A stretch of DNA of 64,000 nucleotides, from contig NZ_JAFCKH010000010.1 in NCBI RefSeq assembly GCF_018130505.1, positions 307,258-371,257 of the forward strand, given 5' to 3'. This document shows positions 1 through 9,170 of this stretch, in pieces. The DNA is from Bradyrhizobium tropiciagri. GTDB taxonomy: Bacteria; Pseudomonadota; Alphaproteobacteria; Rhizobiales; Xanthobacteraceae. The translations under genes and the position numbers were made by a program. Numbering within the stretch: position 1 is the stretch's first letter; each line of letters opens with the position of its first letter. The notes under the pieces were generated by a model. The model had not been told where the DNA came from, ran no database searches, and saw only the letters and a program-made list of their open reading frames with translations.

Positions 1-1818
1 GCTGCAGGATTACGTGTGGCGCCGGCGGCGGCCGACAACGGAACCCAGATGCACGGCATGTCGGTGTTCGGCGACCTGAAGTATCCGGCGGATTTCCAGC
101 AGTTCGACTACGTCAATGTGAAGGCGCCGAAGGGCGGGGCCTTCTCGGTGATTCCGTGGGTGCGCGCCTACAACCAGTCCTATTACACGTTCAACTCGTT
201 CAACGCCTATACCCTGAAAGGCGAGGGCGCGCAGGGCATGGACATGACGTTCGCGACGCTGATGTCGCGCGCCAATGACGAGCCCGATGCGATGTACGGC
301 TTCGCCGCGAAGTCGGTGCAGATCTCGCCGGACAAGCTCACCTATCGCTTCACCATGCGCCCGGAGGCGCGTTTCCACGACGGTTCGAAGCTGACCGCGC
401 AGGACGTCGCCTTCTCGCTCATTACGCTGAAGGAGAAGGGGCACCCGCTGATCCAGGTGCAGCTGCGCGACTTCGTGAAGGCCGAGGCGCTCGACGATTC
501 GACACTTGTCGTGATCTTCGCCGAGGGGCGCGCCCGCGACGTGCCGCTCTATGTCGTGAGCCTGCCGATCTTCTCGAAGGCCTATTACGCGAAACGCTCG
601 TTCGAGGAATCGACGCTCGATACGCCGCTCGGCTCGGGGCCGTACAAGGTCGGCCGGTTCGAGATCAACCGCTTCGTCGAATATGAGCGGGTCAAGGATT
701 GGTGGGGCGCCGACCTGCCGGTCAATCGCGGCAGCTACAATTTCGACACCGTGCGTTACGAGTACTATCGCGATCGCGACGTGGCCTTCGAGGGTTTCAC
801 CGCGAAGAGCTATCTGTTCCGCGAGGAGTTCACCGCCCGGGTCTGGGCGACGCGCTACGATTTTCCCGCCGTGAAGGACGGCCGCGTCAAGCGCGAGATC
901 CTGCCTGACGATACGCCGTCCGGCGCGCAGGGCTGGTTCATCAACATGCGCCGCGACAAGTTCACCGATCCGCGCGTGCGCGAGGCATTGATCGATGCCT
1001 TCGATTTCGAGTGGACCAACAAGACCATCATGTACGACGCCTATGCGCGCACCGTATCGCCGTTCCAGAATTCGGACCTGATGGCCAGCGGCCCGCCGTC
1101 TCCGGAAGAGCTCGCGCTGCTCGAGCCATTCCGCGGCCAGGTCCCCGACGAGGTGTTCAGCCTGCCCTTCGTGCCGCCGAAGTCCGACGGTTCGGGACAG
1201 GATCGGACGCAGTTGCGCAAGGCCGCGCAGCTGCTCAACGATGCCGGTTGTGCCGTCAAGGACGGCAAGCGGGTGCTGCCGAACGGCGAGGCTTTCACCA
1301 TCGAGTTTCTCGTCGATGAACCCTCGCTGCAGCCGCATCACGGTCCCTACATCAAGAACCTCGGAACGCTCGGCATCGCCGCGACGTTCCGCCTGGTCGA
1401 CGCCGTGCAGTATCGCGCGCGCGTCGAGGATTTCGATTTCGACATGACGATGCAGCGCTTCAGCTCGTCGGCAACGCCCGGCGACAGCATGCGGCCGTTC
1501 TTCTCATCGCAGGCAGCGAAGACCAAGGGCTCCTACAACCTCGCAGGCATCGCCAATCCCGCGATCGATGCGCTGATCGAGAAGATCATCGGCGCCAACG
1601 ACCGCAAGGAGCTGACGATCGCCTGCCGCGCCTTCGACCGCGTGTTCCGCGCCGGTCGCTATTGGGTGCCGCAATGGTACCGCAACACGCATCCGATCGC
1701 CTATTGGGATCAGTTCGATCATCCGGAGAAGCCGGCGAAATATGCGCAGGGCGTCGGTGCGCCGGAAAACTGGTGGTACGATCCCGCCAAGGCAGCGAAG
1801 CTCGAGCAGGCGAAGTAG
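1..1818 (+). CDS. yejA: Peptide ABC transporter substrate-binding protein, YejA-like (5' end outside window)
   Basis: Periplasmic solute-binding protein (SBP family 5) that should deliver oligopeptides, or microcin C-like peptides, to the permease encoded just downstream. The reading frame is open to the left window edge, so the signal peptide and true start are missing; the GTG at 16 is only the first start-like codon. About 605 residues are visible, close to full length for YejA (roughly 600-640). Family-5 features include the early H-G-M-S-V-F-G-D-L-K-Y motif typical of YejA-type proteins, a Y-x-F-T-M-R-P-E-A-x-F-H-D-G stretch and a GSGPYKV segment. It lies 3 bp before yejB and is followed by yejE and yejF in the same direction, which supports the assignment strongly. 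Confidence 0.92.
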   Translation, partial: AAGLRVAPAAADNGTQMHGMSVFGDLKYPADFQQFDYVNVKAPKGGAFSVIPWVRAYNQSYYTFNSFNAYTLKGEGAQGMDMTFATLMSRANDEPDAMYGFAAKSVQISPDKLTYRFTMRPEARFHDGSKLTAQDVAFSLITLKEKGHPLIQVQLRDFVKAEALDDSTLVVIFAEGRARDVPLYVVSLPIFSKAYYAKRSFEESTLDTPLGSGPYKVGRFEINRFVEYERVKDWWGADLPVNRGSYNFDTVRYEYYRDRDVAFEGFTAKSYLFREEFTARVWATRYDFPAVKDGRVKREILPDDTPSGAQGWFINMRRDKFTDPRVREALIDAFDFEWTNKTIMYDAYARTVSPFQNSDLMASGPPSPEELALLEPFRGQVPDEVFSLPFVPPKSDGSGQDRTQLRKAAQLLNDAGCAVKDGKRVLPNGEAFTIEFLVDEPSLQPHHGPYIKNLGTLGIAATFRLVDAVQYRARVEDFDFDMTMQRFSSSATPGDSMRPFFSSQAAKTKGSYNLAGIANPAIDALIEKIIGANDRKELTIACRAFDRVFRAGRYWVPQWYRNTHPIAYWDQFDHPEKPAKYAQGVGAPENWWYDPAKAAKLEQAK

Positions 1819-1821
1819 CTC

Positions 1822-2931
1822 ATGAGCGCCTATATCGCCCGCCGTATTCTCCTGATGCTGCCGACGCTGCTCGGTATCATGTTCGTCTCCTTCGTGGTCG
1901 TGCAGTTCGCGCCCGGCGGGCCGGTGGAGCGCGTCATTGCGCAGATCAACGGCGCCGACACCGGCGGTACCTCGCGTGTCTCGGGCGGCGGCGGCGATTT
2001 CGGCGCCCAGCGCGGCCAGGGCGCCAACGCGTCCGGTTCGGTCAACTCGAAGTACCGCGGCGCGCAGGGGCTCGATCCCGATTTCATCAAGAAGCTCGAG
2101 GCGCAGTTCGGCTTCGACAAGCCGGCGCCGGAGCGGTTCGCGCTGATGGTGTGGAATTTCGCCCGCTTCGATTTCGGCAACAGCTATTTCCGCAGCGTCA
2201 GCGTGATCCAGCTGATCAAGGAGAAGCTGCCGGTTTCGATGTCGCTCGGCATCTGGATGACGTTGCTGACTTACCTGATCTCGATCCCGCTCGGCATCCG
2301 CAAGGCGGTGCAGGACGGCTCCCGGTTCGACACCTGGACGTCGGCCATAATCATTGTCGGCTTTGCGATCCCGGGCTTCCTGTTCGCGATCCTCTTGATC
2401 ATCCTGTTCGCCGGCGGCTCGTTCTTCAACATCTTCCCGCTGCGCGGCCTGACCTCGGACGGTTGGTCGCAATTCCCCTGGTACTGGAAGATCATCGATT
2501 ACTTCTGGCACCTCACGCTGCCGCTGATCTCGATGGCGCTCGGCGCCTTCGCCACCATGACGCTGTTGACCAAGAACTCGTTCCTCGACGAGATCCGCAA
2601 GCAATATGTGATGACGGCGCGCGCCAAGGGCTGCAGTGAGCGCCAGGTGCTGTACGGCCACATCTTCCGCAACGCGATGCTGATCGTGATCGCGGGCTTC
2701 CCGGGCGCGTTCATCCACGCCTTCTTCTCCGGCTCGCTCTTGATCGAGACCATCTTCTCGCTCGACGGGCTCGGACTGCTCGGCTTCGAGAGTGTGCTGA
2801 ACCGCGACTATCCGGTGGTGTTCGGAACGCTGTTCATCTTCTCGCTGGTCGGCCTTGTGGTGAACCTGTTGTCCGATCTCGCCTATATGTGGATCGATCC
2901 GCGGATCGATTTCGAAGCGCGGGAGGTCTGA
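1822..2931 (+). CDS. yejB: Peptide ABC transporter permease, YejB-like
   Basis: Inner-membrane permease of the dipeptide/oligopeptide ABC family, 369 aa. It begins with the typical MSAYIARRILLMLPTL first membrane segment and has the binding-protein-dependent permease signature (EIRKQYVMTARAKGCSERQVLYGH region, around residue 255-280) that contacts the ATPase. The insert between TM1 and TM2 carries a Gly/Ser-rich stretch (about residues 45-75), usual for YejB-type permeases, which are longer than DppB. The start is 3 bp after yejA, and its TGA overlaps the ATG of the next permease by one base (TGATG at 2929-2933), so the two permeases are probably translationally coupled. Confidence 0.93.
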   Translation: MSAYIARRILLMLPTLLGIMFVSFVVVQFAPGGPVERVIAQINGADTGGTSRVSGGGGDFGAQRGQGANASGSVNSKYRGAQGLDPDFIKKLEAQFGFDKPAPERFALMVWNFARFDFGNSYFRSVSVIQLIKEKLPVSMSLGIWMTLLTYLISIPLGIRKAVQDGSRFDTWTSAIIIVGFAIPGFLFAILLIILFAGGSFFNIFPLRGLTSDGWSQFPWYWKIIDYFWHLTLPLISMALGAFATMTLLTKNSFLDEIRKQYVMTARAKGCSERQVLYGHIFRNAMLIVIAGFPGAFIHAFFSGSLLIETIFSLDGLGLLGFESVLNRDYPVVFGTLFIFSLVGLVVNLLSDLAYMWIDPRIDFEAREV

Positions 2932-4115
2932 TGACGCTGCTCGCGCCCCAGCCGGTCGAAACCACGACGCAATCGCCGCTCGGCGAGGCCGTGCCCGCCA
3001 CGCGCCACGGCTTCTCGCCGTCGCCGCTCAACAAGCGGCGCTGGCAGAACTTCAAGGCCAATCGCCGCGGCTACTGGTCGTTCTGGATCTTCCTCGTCCT
3101 GTTCGTGGTGTCGCTGTTCGCCAACTTCATCGCCAACGACAAGCCGCTGATGGTCAAGTATGACGGCCGGCTCTACTGGCCGGTGTTGTTCAGCTACGCC
3201 GAGACCACCTTCGGCGGCGACTTCGAGACCGCAGCCGACTATCGCGATCCCTATCTGCAGAAGCAGATCGCGGCCAAGGGCGGCAGCATCGTCTGGGCGC
3301 CGATCCGCTACTCCTACGACACCCGCAACCTCGATCCGCCGACGCCGGTGCCCTCGAAGCCGACTTGGCTCCTGACCGAAGCGCAGTGCAAGGACGTGGT
3401 GCAGCGCAAGGGCCTGACCGGCTGCCGCGACCTCGAATACAACTGGCTCGGCACCGACGACCAGGGCCGCGACGTCGTCGCGCGGTTGATCTACGGCTTC
3501 CGCATCTCGGTGCTGTTCGGCCTGACCTTGACCATCCTGTCCTCGATCATCGGCATCGCCGCCGGCGGCGTCCAGGGCTATTTCGGCGGCTGGACCGATC
3601 TGATCTTCCAGCGGCTGATCGAGATCTGGACCGCGATCCCCTCGCTCTATCTGCTGCTGATCATCTCGGCGGTGCTGCCGCCGGGCTTCTTCATCCTGCT
3701 CGGCATCCTCTTGCTGTTCTCCTGGGTCTCGCTGGTCGGCCTGGTGCGTGCCGAGTTCCTGCGCGGGCGCAATTTCGAGTACATCCAGGCGGCGCGCGCG
3801 CTCGGCGTCTCCAATGCCGTGATCATGCGCCGCCATCTGCTGCCGAACGCGATGGTCGCGACCATGACGTTCCTGCCCTTCATCGTCTCGTCCTCGGTGA
3901 TGACGCTGACGGCGCTGGACTTCCTCGGCTTCGGCCTGCCGCCCGGTTCGCCGTCGCTCGGCGAATTGCTGTCGCAGGGCAAGGCCAATGTGCAGGCGCC
4001 GTGGCTCGGCCTCACCGGCTTCTTCTCGGTGGCGATCATGCTGTCGCTCCTGATCTTCATCGGCGAGGCCGCACGCGACGCCTTCGATCCGCGCAAGACG
4101 TTCTCCAAGGGCTGA
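2931..4115 (+). CDS. yejE: Peptide ABC transporter permease, YejE-like
   Basis: Second permease of the importer, 394 aa. The ATG at 2931 is chosen over the in-frame position 2889 because it overlaps the yejB stop (TGATG) and gives the expected N-terminus (MTLLAPQPVE...). A cytoplasmic leader with the SPLNKRRWQNFKANRRGYWS motif is followed by TM1 and a large periplasmic loop (about residues 60-170, containing LGTDDQGRDVVARLIYGFRIS), then the remaining membrane segments. The ATPase-contact motif EYIQAARALGVSN lies near residue 280. Heterodimer partner of YejB. Confidence 0.93.
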   Translation: MTLLAPQPVETTTQSPLGEAVPATRHGFSPSPLNKRRWQNFKANRRGYWSFWIFLVLFVVSLFANFIANDKPLMVKYDGRLYWPVLFSYAETTFGGDFETAADYRDPYLQKQIAAKGGSIVWAPIRYSYDTRNLDPPTPVPSKPTWLLTEAQCKDVVQRKGLTGCRDLEYNWLGTDDQGRDVVARLIYGFRISVLFGLTLTILSSIIGIAAGGVQGYFGGWTDLIFQRLIEIWTAIPSLYLLLIISAVLPPGFFILLGILLLFSWVSLVGLVRAEFLRGRNFEYIQAARALGVSNAVIMRRHLLPNAMVATMTFLPFIVSSSVMTLTALDFLGFGLPPGSPSLGELLSQGKANVQAPWLGLTGFFSVAIMLSLLIFIGEAARDAFDPRKTFSKG

Positions 4116-4130
4116 GCGAAGGGCCGACGC

Positions 4131-5756
4131 ATGGACACCATCAACCAGCCCCTGCTCGACGTCCGCGACCTCTCGGTCGCGTTCGGCCGCTCGCTCGCGG
4201 TCGACCGCATCTCGTTCTCGATCAAGCGCGGCGAGTGTGTCGCGCTGGTCGGCGAGTCCGGCTCGGGCAAATCGGTCAGCGCGCTGTCGGTCCTGAAGCT
4301 GTTGCCCTATCCGGCGGCGTCGCATCCGTCGGGCGCGATCCGCTTCCGCGGCCGCGACCTGCTCACCGCGTCGGACCAGGAGATGCGCGAGGTCCGCGGC
4401 AACGACATCTCGATCATTTTCCAGGAGCCGATGACCTCGCTCAATCCGCTGCAGACCATCGAGACCCAGATCGGCGAGATTCTGTCGCTGCACCGGGGCA
4501 TCGGCGGCTCAGCGGCGCGGGCGCGGACGCTGGAACTGCTCCGCCAGGTCGGCATCCCCGAACCGGAGACGCGGCTGCAGAGCTACCCGCACCAATTGTC
4601 CGGCGGCCAGCGCCAGCGCGTGATGATCGCGATGGCGCTCGCCAACGAGCCTGACCTGCTGATCGCGGATGAGCCGACCACCGCGCTCGACGTCACCGTG
4701 CAGGCGCAGATTCTGGCGCTGCTGGCCGAGATCCGCGCGCGGCTCGGCATGAGCCTGCTGTTCATCACCCATGATCTCGGCATCGTCCGCCGCATCGCCG
4801 ACACCGTCTGCGTGATGAACAACGGCAAGATCGTCGAGCAGGGCCCGGTCGAGCAGGTCTTCACCGCGCCCCAGCATGCCTACACCCGCGCGCTGCTCGC
4901 CGCCGAGCCGAAGCCGGATCCGGCACCGCCGCAACCCGATGCGCCGGTGGTGATGTCGGCCGACAATCTCAAGGTCTGGTTTCCGATCAAGCGCGGGCTG
5001 CTGCGCTCGACCGTCGGCCACATCAAGGCGGTCGACGGCGTCAGCCTCGCCGTGCGCAAGGGCGAGACGCTCGGCGTGGTCGGCGAATCCGGCTCCGGCA
5101 AGACCACGCTCGGGCTGGCGCTGTTGCGGCTGATTTCTTCCGACGGCCCGATCGTGTTCCTTGGCAACGATATTCAAGGCCTGCGCTTCAAGCAGATGCG
5201 GCCGTTCCGCCGCGACATGCAGATCGTGTTCCAGGATCCGTTCGGCTCGCTCAGCCCGCGCCTGTCGGTGGCCGACATCATCGACGAAGGGCTCGAGGTG
5301 CACCAGAAGCAGTTGTCGCGCGAGGAGCGCGAGACGCGGGTGATCAAGGCCTTGAAGGACGTCGGCCTCGATCCGGAGTGGCGCTTCCGCTATCCGCACG
5401 AGTTCTCCGGCGGCCAGCGCCAGCGCATCTCGATCGCCCGCGCGGTGGTGCTGGAGCCGAATTTCATCGTGCTGGACGAGCCGACCTCGGCGCTCGACAT
5501 GTTGTTCCAGGCCCAGATGGTCGACCTGCTGCGTGACCTGCAGCGCAAGCGCGATCTCACCTACATGTTCATCTCGCACGATCTGCGCGTGGTCGCCTCG
5601 CTGGCGAGCCATCTGATCGTGATGAAATCCGGCAAGGTCGAGGAGGAGGGACCGGCCTCCCAATTGTTCAAGAACCCGAAGAGCGACTACACCCGCGCCT
5701 TGTTCGCCGCCGCGTTCCGGATCGAGGCGGATAGCGGCGGCGCAGTCGCGACGTAA
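4131..5756 (+). CDS. yejF: Peptide ABC transporter ATP-binding protein, YejF-like (two fused ATPase domains)
   Basis: Energises the YejB/YejE importer. The 541-aa protein holds two complete ABC domains in tandem: Walker A GESGSGKS near residue 40 and GESGSGKT near residue 320, each followed by a signature (LSGGQRQRV and FSGGQRQRI) and a Walker B with DEPT. Each half ends with the oligopeptide-ABC C-terminal extension ([14 protein letters not shown], and [15 protein letters not shown]). Length and fusion match YejF. It starts 15 bp after yejE and is the last gene of the cluster. Confidence 0.94.
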   Translation: MDTINQPLLDVRDLSVAFGRSLAVDRISFSIKRGECVALVGESGSGKSVSALSVLKLLPYPAASHPSGAIRFRGRDLLTASDQEMREVRGNDISIIFQEPMTSLNPLQTIETQIGEILSLHRGIGGSAARARTLELLRQVGIPEPETRLQSYPHQLSGGQRQRVMIAMALANEPDLLIADEPTTALDVTVQAQILALLAEIRARLGMSLLFITHDLGIVRRIADTVCVMNNGKIVEQGPVEQVFTAPQHAYTRALLAAEPKPDPAPPQPDAPVVMSADNLKVWFPIKRGLLRSTVGHIKAVDGVSLAVRKGETLGVVGESGSGKTTLGLALLRLISSDGPIVFLGNDIQGLRFKQMRPFRRDMQIVFQDPFGSLSPRLSVADIIDEGLEVHQKQLSREERETRVIKALKDVGLDPEWRFRYPHEFSGGQRQRISIARAVVLEPNFIVLDEPTSALDMLFQAQMVDLLRDLQRKRDLTYMFISHDLRVVASLASHLIVMKSGKVEEEGPASQLFKNPKSDYTRALFAAAFRIEADSGGAVAT

Positions 5757-5813
5757 CGCGGGAAGCCGACGACCTTTCCCCGCTTTTGCTCTCGTGAAAG
5801 CGGCGGACGGCTC

Positions 5814-5857
5814 CGGATTGCGCTCAAGCAATCCGAACTCCATCCATCTCTTTTTTA
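5814..5857 (+). terminator. Weak intrinsic terminator after yejF
   Basis: An 8-bp perfect inverted repeat (CGGATTGC at 5814-5821, GCAATCCG at 5828-5835) with a 6-nt loop lies 58 bp after the yejF stop. A T-run (5852-5857) follows only after a 16-nt gap, so the fit to a classical terminator is partial. Confidence 0.4.
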
Positions 5858-5913
5858 AGCGTGTTGCGCGATCTGTTTTCTACCTAGACGCGATTTAACG
5901 ATCTGTGCTAAAC

Positions 5914-5935
5914 TGGTGGTCATAGTGAACCACCA
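5914..5935. promoter_or_regulatory. Inverted repeat just upstream of the 5948 membrane protein gene
   Basis: TGGTGGT (5914-5920) and ACCACCA (5929-5935) form a 7-bp perfect inverted repeat with an 8-nt spacer, ending 12 bp before the start codon. It could be an operator or a hairpin over the ribosome binding region; the sequence cannot distinguish these. Confidence 0.35.
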
Positions 5936-5947
5936 AGGCATTTCGTT

Positions 5948-6490
5948 ATGACCACCCCGCAGGCCGACATAACGCCCGAGGTTGCACGGGAAGTTATGAG
6001 GTTGAACGAACTATACGTTGACGGCACTCTTCGCCTGTCGCTTGCTGCCGACAGCAGGGCTCTCAGCATCTCAGGCATGCTCGCTGCTGCGTCGACGCTG
6101 CTCGTCGGCTATGGCGCTTCCACGTTGCTGGCGATGACAACGATCGATAATCAAAAAGTGGCGCTCGGCGTTGCCGCGCTTTGGTGCGGTGGCATGTTCG
6201 CGACGGCATTGATTTTCTCGGTCCGCAGCGTTCGGCCGCGCAACTTCAATATTACCGGAAATTTCAAGAGTAGCTGGTCTGAATCGGAACTTCGGGGTTC
6301 GCTAGCTGAGGCCCTGTTGTCTCAGGCGTCGGTCTACGAAAATCAGGCTCGAAAAAATGTTCAAACCTTATCCTTGAATGCAATCTCGCTGAAAAAGACT
6401 CTATTTCTCACTGCGATTGCTGTTCCTACCGCAACAATAGTTGGTTTGCTGATCTTGTTTCTACCGACGCTCGCGAAGTTCGTAATGTAG
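5948..6490 (+). CDS. Hypothetical three-segment membrane protein
   Basis: 180-aa protein of unrecognised family. Three hydrophobic stretches are visible: residues about 46-67 (ISGMLAAASTLLVGYGAS), 76-97 (VALGVAALWCGGMFATALIF) and 153-178 (LFLTAIAVPTATIVGLLILF). A polar linker of about 50 residues containing KSSWSESELRGSLAEALL lies between the second and third. The N-terminal 40 residues are charged and probably cytoplasmic. Codon use is clearly less GC-biased than the flanking genes (many A/T-ending codons such as AAT, GAA and TTG), suggesting recent acquisition. A tiny proline-rich ORF follows 7 bp later. No function is assigned. Confidence 0.7.
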   Translation: MTTPQADITPEVAREVMRLNELYVDGTLRLSLAADSRALSISGMLAAASTLLVGYGASTLLAMTTIDNQKVALGVAALWCGGMFATALIFSVRSVRPRNFNITGNFKSSWSESELRGSLAEALLSQASVYENQARKNVQTLSLNAISLKKTLFLTAIAVPTATIVGLLILFLPTLAKFVM

Positions 6491-6497
6491 GAGACTA

Positions 6498-6587
6498 ATG
6501 ATGCCCACTTTGCCGCCCGCCCCCATTCAAGAGCCGCCTCCTCCTCCTCAATATTCCGGTGGGAAGACCGTCCGGCGATCGGTTTGA
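6498..6587 (+). CDS. Possible 29-aa proline-rich small protein
   Basis: Starts at ATG 6498 (or the adjacent ATG 6501), 7 bp after the membrane protein stop, with an AGGAG box about 4 nt upstream (6489-6493). The product is proline-rich (PTLPPAPIQEPPPPPQY) with a basic tail (KTVRRSV). Its position and ribosome binding site suggest co-translation with the preceding gene, but an ORF this short can occur by chance. Confidence 0.3.
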   Translation: MMPTLPPAPIQEPPPPPQYSGGKTVRRSV

Positions 6588-6775
6588 ACAAAAATCGAGC
6601 TTTGTTCCGTTCAGTTACGCGGGACGTGCTTGCAGACGATTCTGTTTCTCACGCGTGGTCTTGCTCTGGCAGGCTACAGCAGCCTCCCAGCCGCGATCCT
6701 TGCAGAAATCGAGACAGCTCCCGAAGCCAAGCCAAGCCAAGCCTCTCACAAGGGAGGCGTGGGTTCTCTTGTGGT

Positions 6776-7621
6776 TCAGGTCGGGCGCTTGATCGCGCTC
6801 ACTTCACTTCCGGCTGCCTTGATCCGCGCGATCGCTGCTTGCGTGTTCTCCACCACGGTCGCCATGTGGTGCGCGTTGGCGTGCACGATCGTGGACGCAT
6901 CGCGAACGATCGCGACATGACCCTTCCAGAAGATCAGATCGCCGCGCTTTAGATGCTTCGCTTCGGCGTCCGTCAGTTCTCGGCCGAGCCCTTCCTGCTG
7001 CATGTCGCTGTCGCGCGGGCAGCCGGTGCCGGCGGCGGACAGCGCGACCTGCACCAGGCCGGAGCAGTCGATGCCGAGGCTCGATTTGCCGCCCCATAGA
7101 TACGGCGTGCCGGCGAAGCGTTCGGCGATCGCGACGAAATCCGGCTGCATCGCATCGAGCGAGGCGAGATGTTGACGCGGCAGGTACCAGCCTTCGCGGG
7201 TGATCGCAAAGGCACCGTCTTCACGAATCACGGTCAGCTTCGTTCCCATCACCGGCGCCTCGATCGGCGGCAGCTTGATCGACGGCCCCGGAAACGCCAG
7301 CGTGCGCAGCGCCGTCACCTTGTGCGTCGGCGCGGCGCCCGGCCGGGTCAAGGCCGCCTCGGCAATCCAGCCGACATAGCCGTCATCGGCCAGTTGCCCC
7401 CAGGCCCAGCCTTCGCCGTTGCGGTCGTAGATCGTGACGCGCTCGCCCTTCAGCGCCTGCGTCATCTGCTCGGCATCGGCCGCAGGCGCCTGGCGCAGCG
7501 GTACGATGGCCTCTGCGATCTCGTACTCCTGGCCCTCGACGAAGCGCGCGGCCTTGACCTTGCCTTCGAGATACTTTGCCGCGAGGTCGTCGCGGGCCGG
7601 TGTCAGGCGCGGGTCATGCAT
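6776..7621 (-). CDS. NlpC/P60 family cell-wall hydrolase with SH3-like domains
   Basis: 281-aa predicted gamma-D-glutamyl-diamino-acid endopeptidase acting on peptidoglycan stem peptides or free muropeptides. SH3b-like modules occupy about residues 30-150 (with GWAWGQLADDGYVGWI), and the NlpC/P60 fold about 160-270. Catalytic residues are recognisable: Cys186 in IDCSGLVQ, His235 in KGHVAIV, and a third polar residue at His247 in IVHANAHH. No signal peptide is visible, so action on recycled peptides in the cytoplasm is possible. The start overlaps the end of the upstream leucyl-aminopeptidase-like gene by 8 bp, which points to one operon for peptide breakdown. Confidence 0.9.
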   Translation of the reverse strand: MHDPRLTPARDDLAAKYLEGKVKAARFVEGQEYEIAEAIVPLRQAPAADAEQMTQALKGERVTIYDRNGEGWAWGQLADDGYVGWIAEAALTRPGAAPTHKVTALRTLAFPGPSIKLPPIEAPVMGTKLTVIREDGAFAITREGWYLPRQHLASLDAMQPDFVAIAERFAGTPYLWGGKSSLGIDCSGLVQVALSAAGTGCPRDSDMQQEGLGRELTDAEAKHLKRGDLIFWKGHVAIVRDASTIVHANAHHMATVVENTQAAIARIKAAGSEVSAIKRPT

Positions 7622-8993
7622 AGCGCTGGCTCAGCAGTTTGTAGATCGTCCGCGCGGCCTGGCACTCGCCGCCTTCGGGGCGGCCGGGCTTTGCCGACGG
7701 CGTCCAGCCGTAGATGTCGACATGCAGCCATTGTCCGGCGTGCTCGACGAAGCGCTGCAGGAACAGCGCACACGTGATCGAGCCGGCGAAGCCGCCCGAC
7801 GGTGCGTTGTTGATGTCGGCGGTCTTGGAGTCGAGCCAGGCATCGTAGGCCGGCCACAGCGGCATCCGCCACAGCGGATCGTTCTCGCCCTTGGCGTGGG
7901 CGGCGACATCGGCGGCGAGCGTCTCGTCATTGGTGTAGAACGGCGGCAGGTCCGGTCCGAGCGCCACGCGCGCTGCGCCGGTCAGCGTGCCGAGATCGAC
8001 CAGCAGCTCCGGCCTCTCCTCGTCGGCCAGCGCCAGCGCGTCGGCGAGCACCAGCCGGCCCTCGGCGTCGGTGTTGCCGATCTCGACGGTGACGCCCTTG
8101 CGCGAGCGGAAGATGTCGAGCGGGCGGAATGCATTGCCGGCGACCGCGTTCTCGACTGCCGGGATCAGCACGCGCAGCCGCAGCTTCAGCTTGGCGTCCA
8201 TCACCATCTGCGCCAGCGCCAGCACGTTGGCGGCGCCGCCCATGTCCTTCTTCATGATCAGCATGCCGCTCGACGGCTTGAGGTCGAGCCCGCCGGTGTC
8301 GAAGCAGACGCCCTTGCCGACCAGCGTCACCTTGGGATGGGCGGGATCGCCCCAGGTGAAGTCGATCAGTCGCGGCAAGCGCGTCGACGCCATGCCGACG
8401 ACGTGGATCAGCGGAAAGCCCTGTTCGAGCGCTTCGCCAGTGATGCAGTCAAAGCTGGCACCGAACCGCGCCGCGAGCTCGCGCGCGGCGTCAGCGAGTT
8501 CAGCGGGCCCCATGTCGTTGGACGGCGTGTTGATGAGGTCGCGCGCCAGCGCCGCCGCATCCGCCATCCGCGTGATATCGGCGGCGTCGACGTCGTCCGG
8601 CGGCACGAGGCGAACCTCGGGCACGTCGTTCTTGCGATAGCGGCCGAAGCGGTAGCAGCCGAGCGCGAACGCCAGCGAGGCGAGCCGCGTGTCGTGCGGC
8701 GCGTTGTCGAAGCGATAGACGCCGGGAGGCAGCAGGCCGGGCAGCGCGCCCGGCCGGAACGGATCGACGGCCTTGCTTGTCGCCTCCTCGAGCGCGAACA
8801 GCACCTGCGCGATGCTGCCGTCGGCCGCCGGCAAGGCGAGGTATTTGCCGGGCTTGGCGGCGAAGCCGTTGGCGTCGGCGAATGGCCGCGCAGGGGCCGG
8901 CAACGCGGTCCGGATCGCATCCCATGTCGCCTTGGTGACGAAGGTGATCGGTATGGCGGCGGAACTGGGGGCAGTTTCGAAGATCGATGGCAT
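7614..8993 (-). CDS. M17 leucyl aminopeptidase family protein
   Basis: 459-aa cytosolic two-metal aminopeptidase (cysteinylglycinase/leucyl aminopeptidase type). The metal and catalytic motifs are present: GKGVCFDTGGLDLKP (about 226-240), MKKDMGGA (247-254) and NTDAEGRL (307-314). The ATG at 8993 (MPSIFETAPSS) is preferred over the in-frame position 9104, because the extra 37 residues read like untranslated sequence (Cys- and Arg-rich) and lack a domain. The N-terminal domain is shorter and divergent from E. coli PepA, as in the alphaproteobacterial PepB-like group. Overlaps the NlpC/P60 gene. Confidence 0.92.
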   Translation of the reverse strand: MPSIFETAPSSAAIPITFVTKATWDAIRTALPAPARPFADANGFAAKPGKYLALPAADGSIAQVLFALEEATSKAVDPFRPGALPGLLPPGVYRFDNAPHDTRLASLAFALGCYRFGRYRKNDVPEVRLVPPDDVDAADITRMADAAALARDLINTPSNDMGPAELADAARELAARFGASFDCITGEALEQGFPLIHVVGMASTRLPRLIDFTWGDPAHPKVTLVGKGVCFDTGGLDLKPSSGMLIMKKDMGGAANVLALAQMVMDAKLKLRLRVLIPAVENAVAGNAFRPLDIFRSRKGVTVEIGNTDAEGRLVLADALALADEERPELLVDLGTLTGAARVALGPDLPPFYTNDETLAADVAAHAKGENDPLWRMPLWPAYDAWLDSKTADINNAPSGGFAGSITCALFLQRFVEHAGQWLHVDIYGWTPSAKPGRPEGGECQAARTIYKLLSQRYA

Positions 8994-9170
8994 GCGGCTC
9001 TCGGCTGTTCTGGCCTCGTGCTCGCTACTACACGCCTTTCGCCGCGGTGGGTAGCGCGTCCGCACGGCGTGAGGAATGCCGCAGCACAAGGCGGCGATCG
9101 CCAATTAACCAGACGTTAGGGTTAACAGTCTATTGCTGACCCATTCGGCTCGGTCCATTCGCCCGATTTC

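Noticed and set aside
2883-4493. 536-residue open frame on the minus strand opposite yejE/yejF
   Set aside because: Antisense shadow, rich in Arg, Gln, His and Asp, with no domain. The plus-strand ABC transporter genes are clear.
6630-6920. 96-aa plus-strand ORF with hydrophobic segments
   Set aside because: Half of it is antisense to the NlpC/P60 gene, no ribosome binding site was seen, and the CCAAG tandem repeat inside suggests non-coding DNA.
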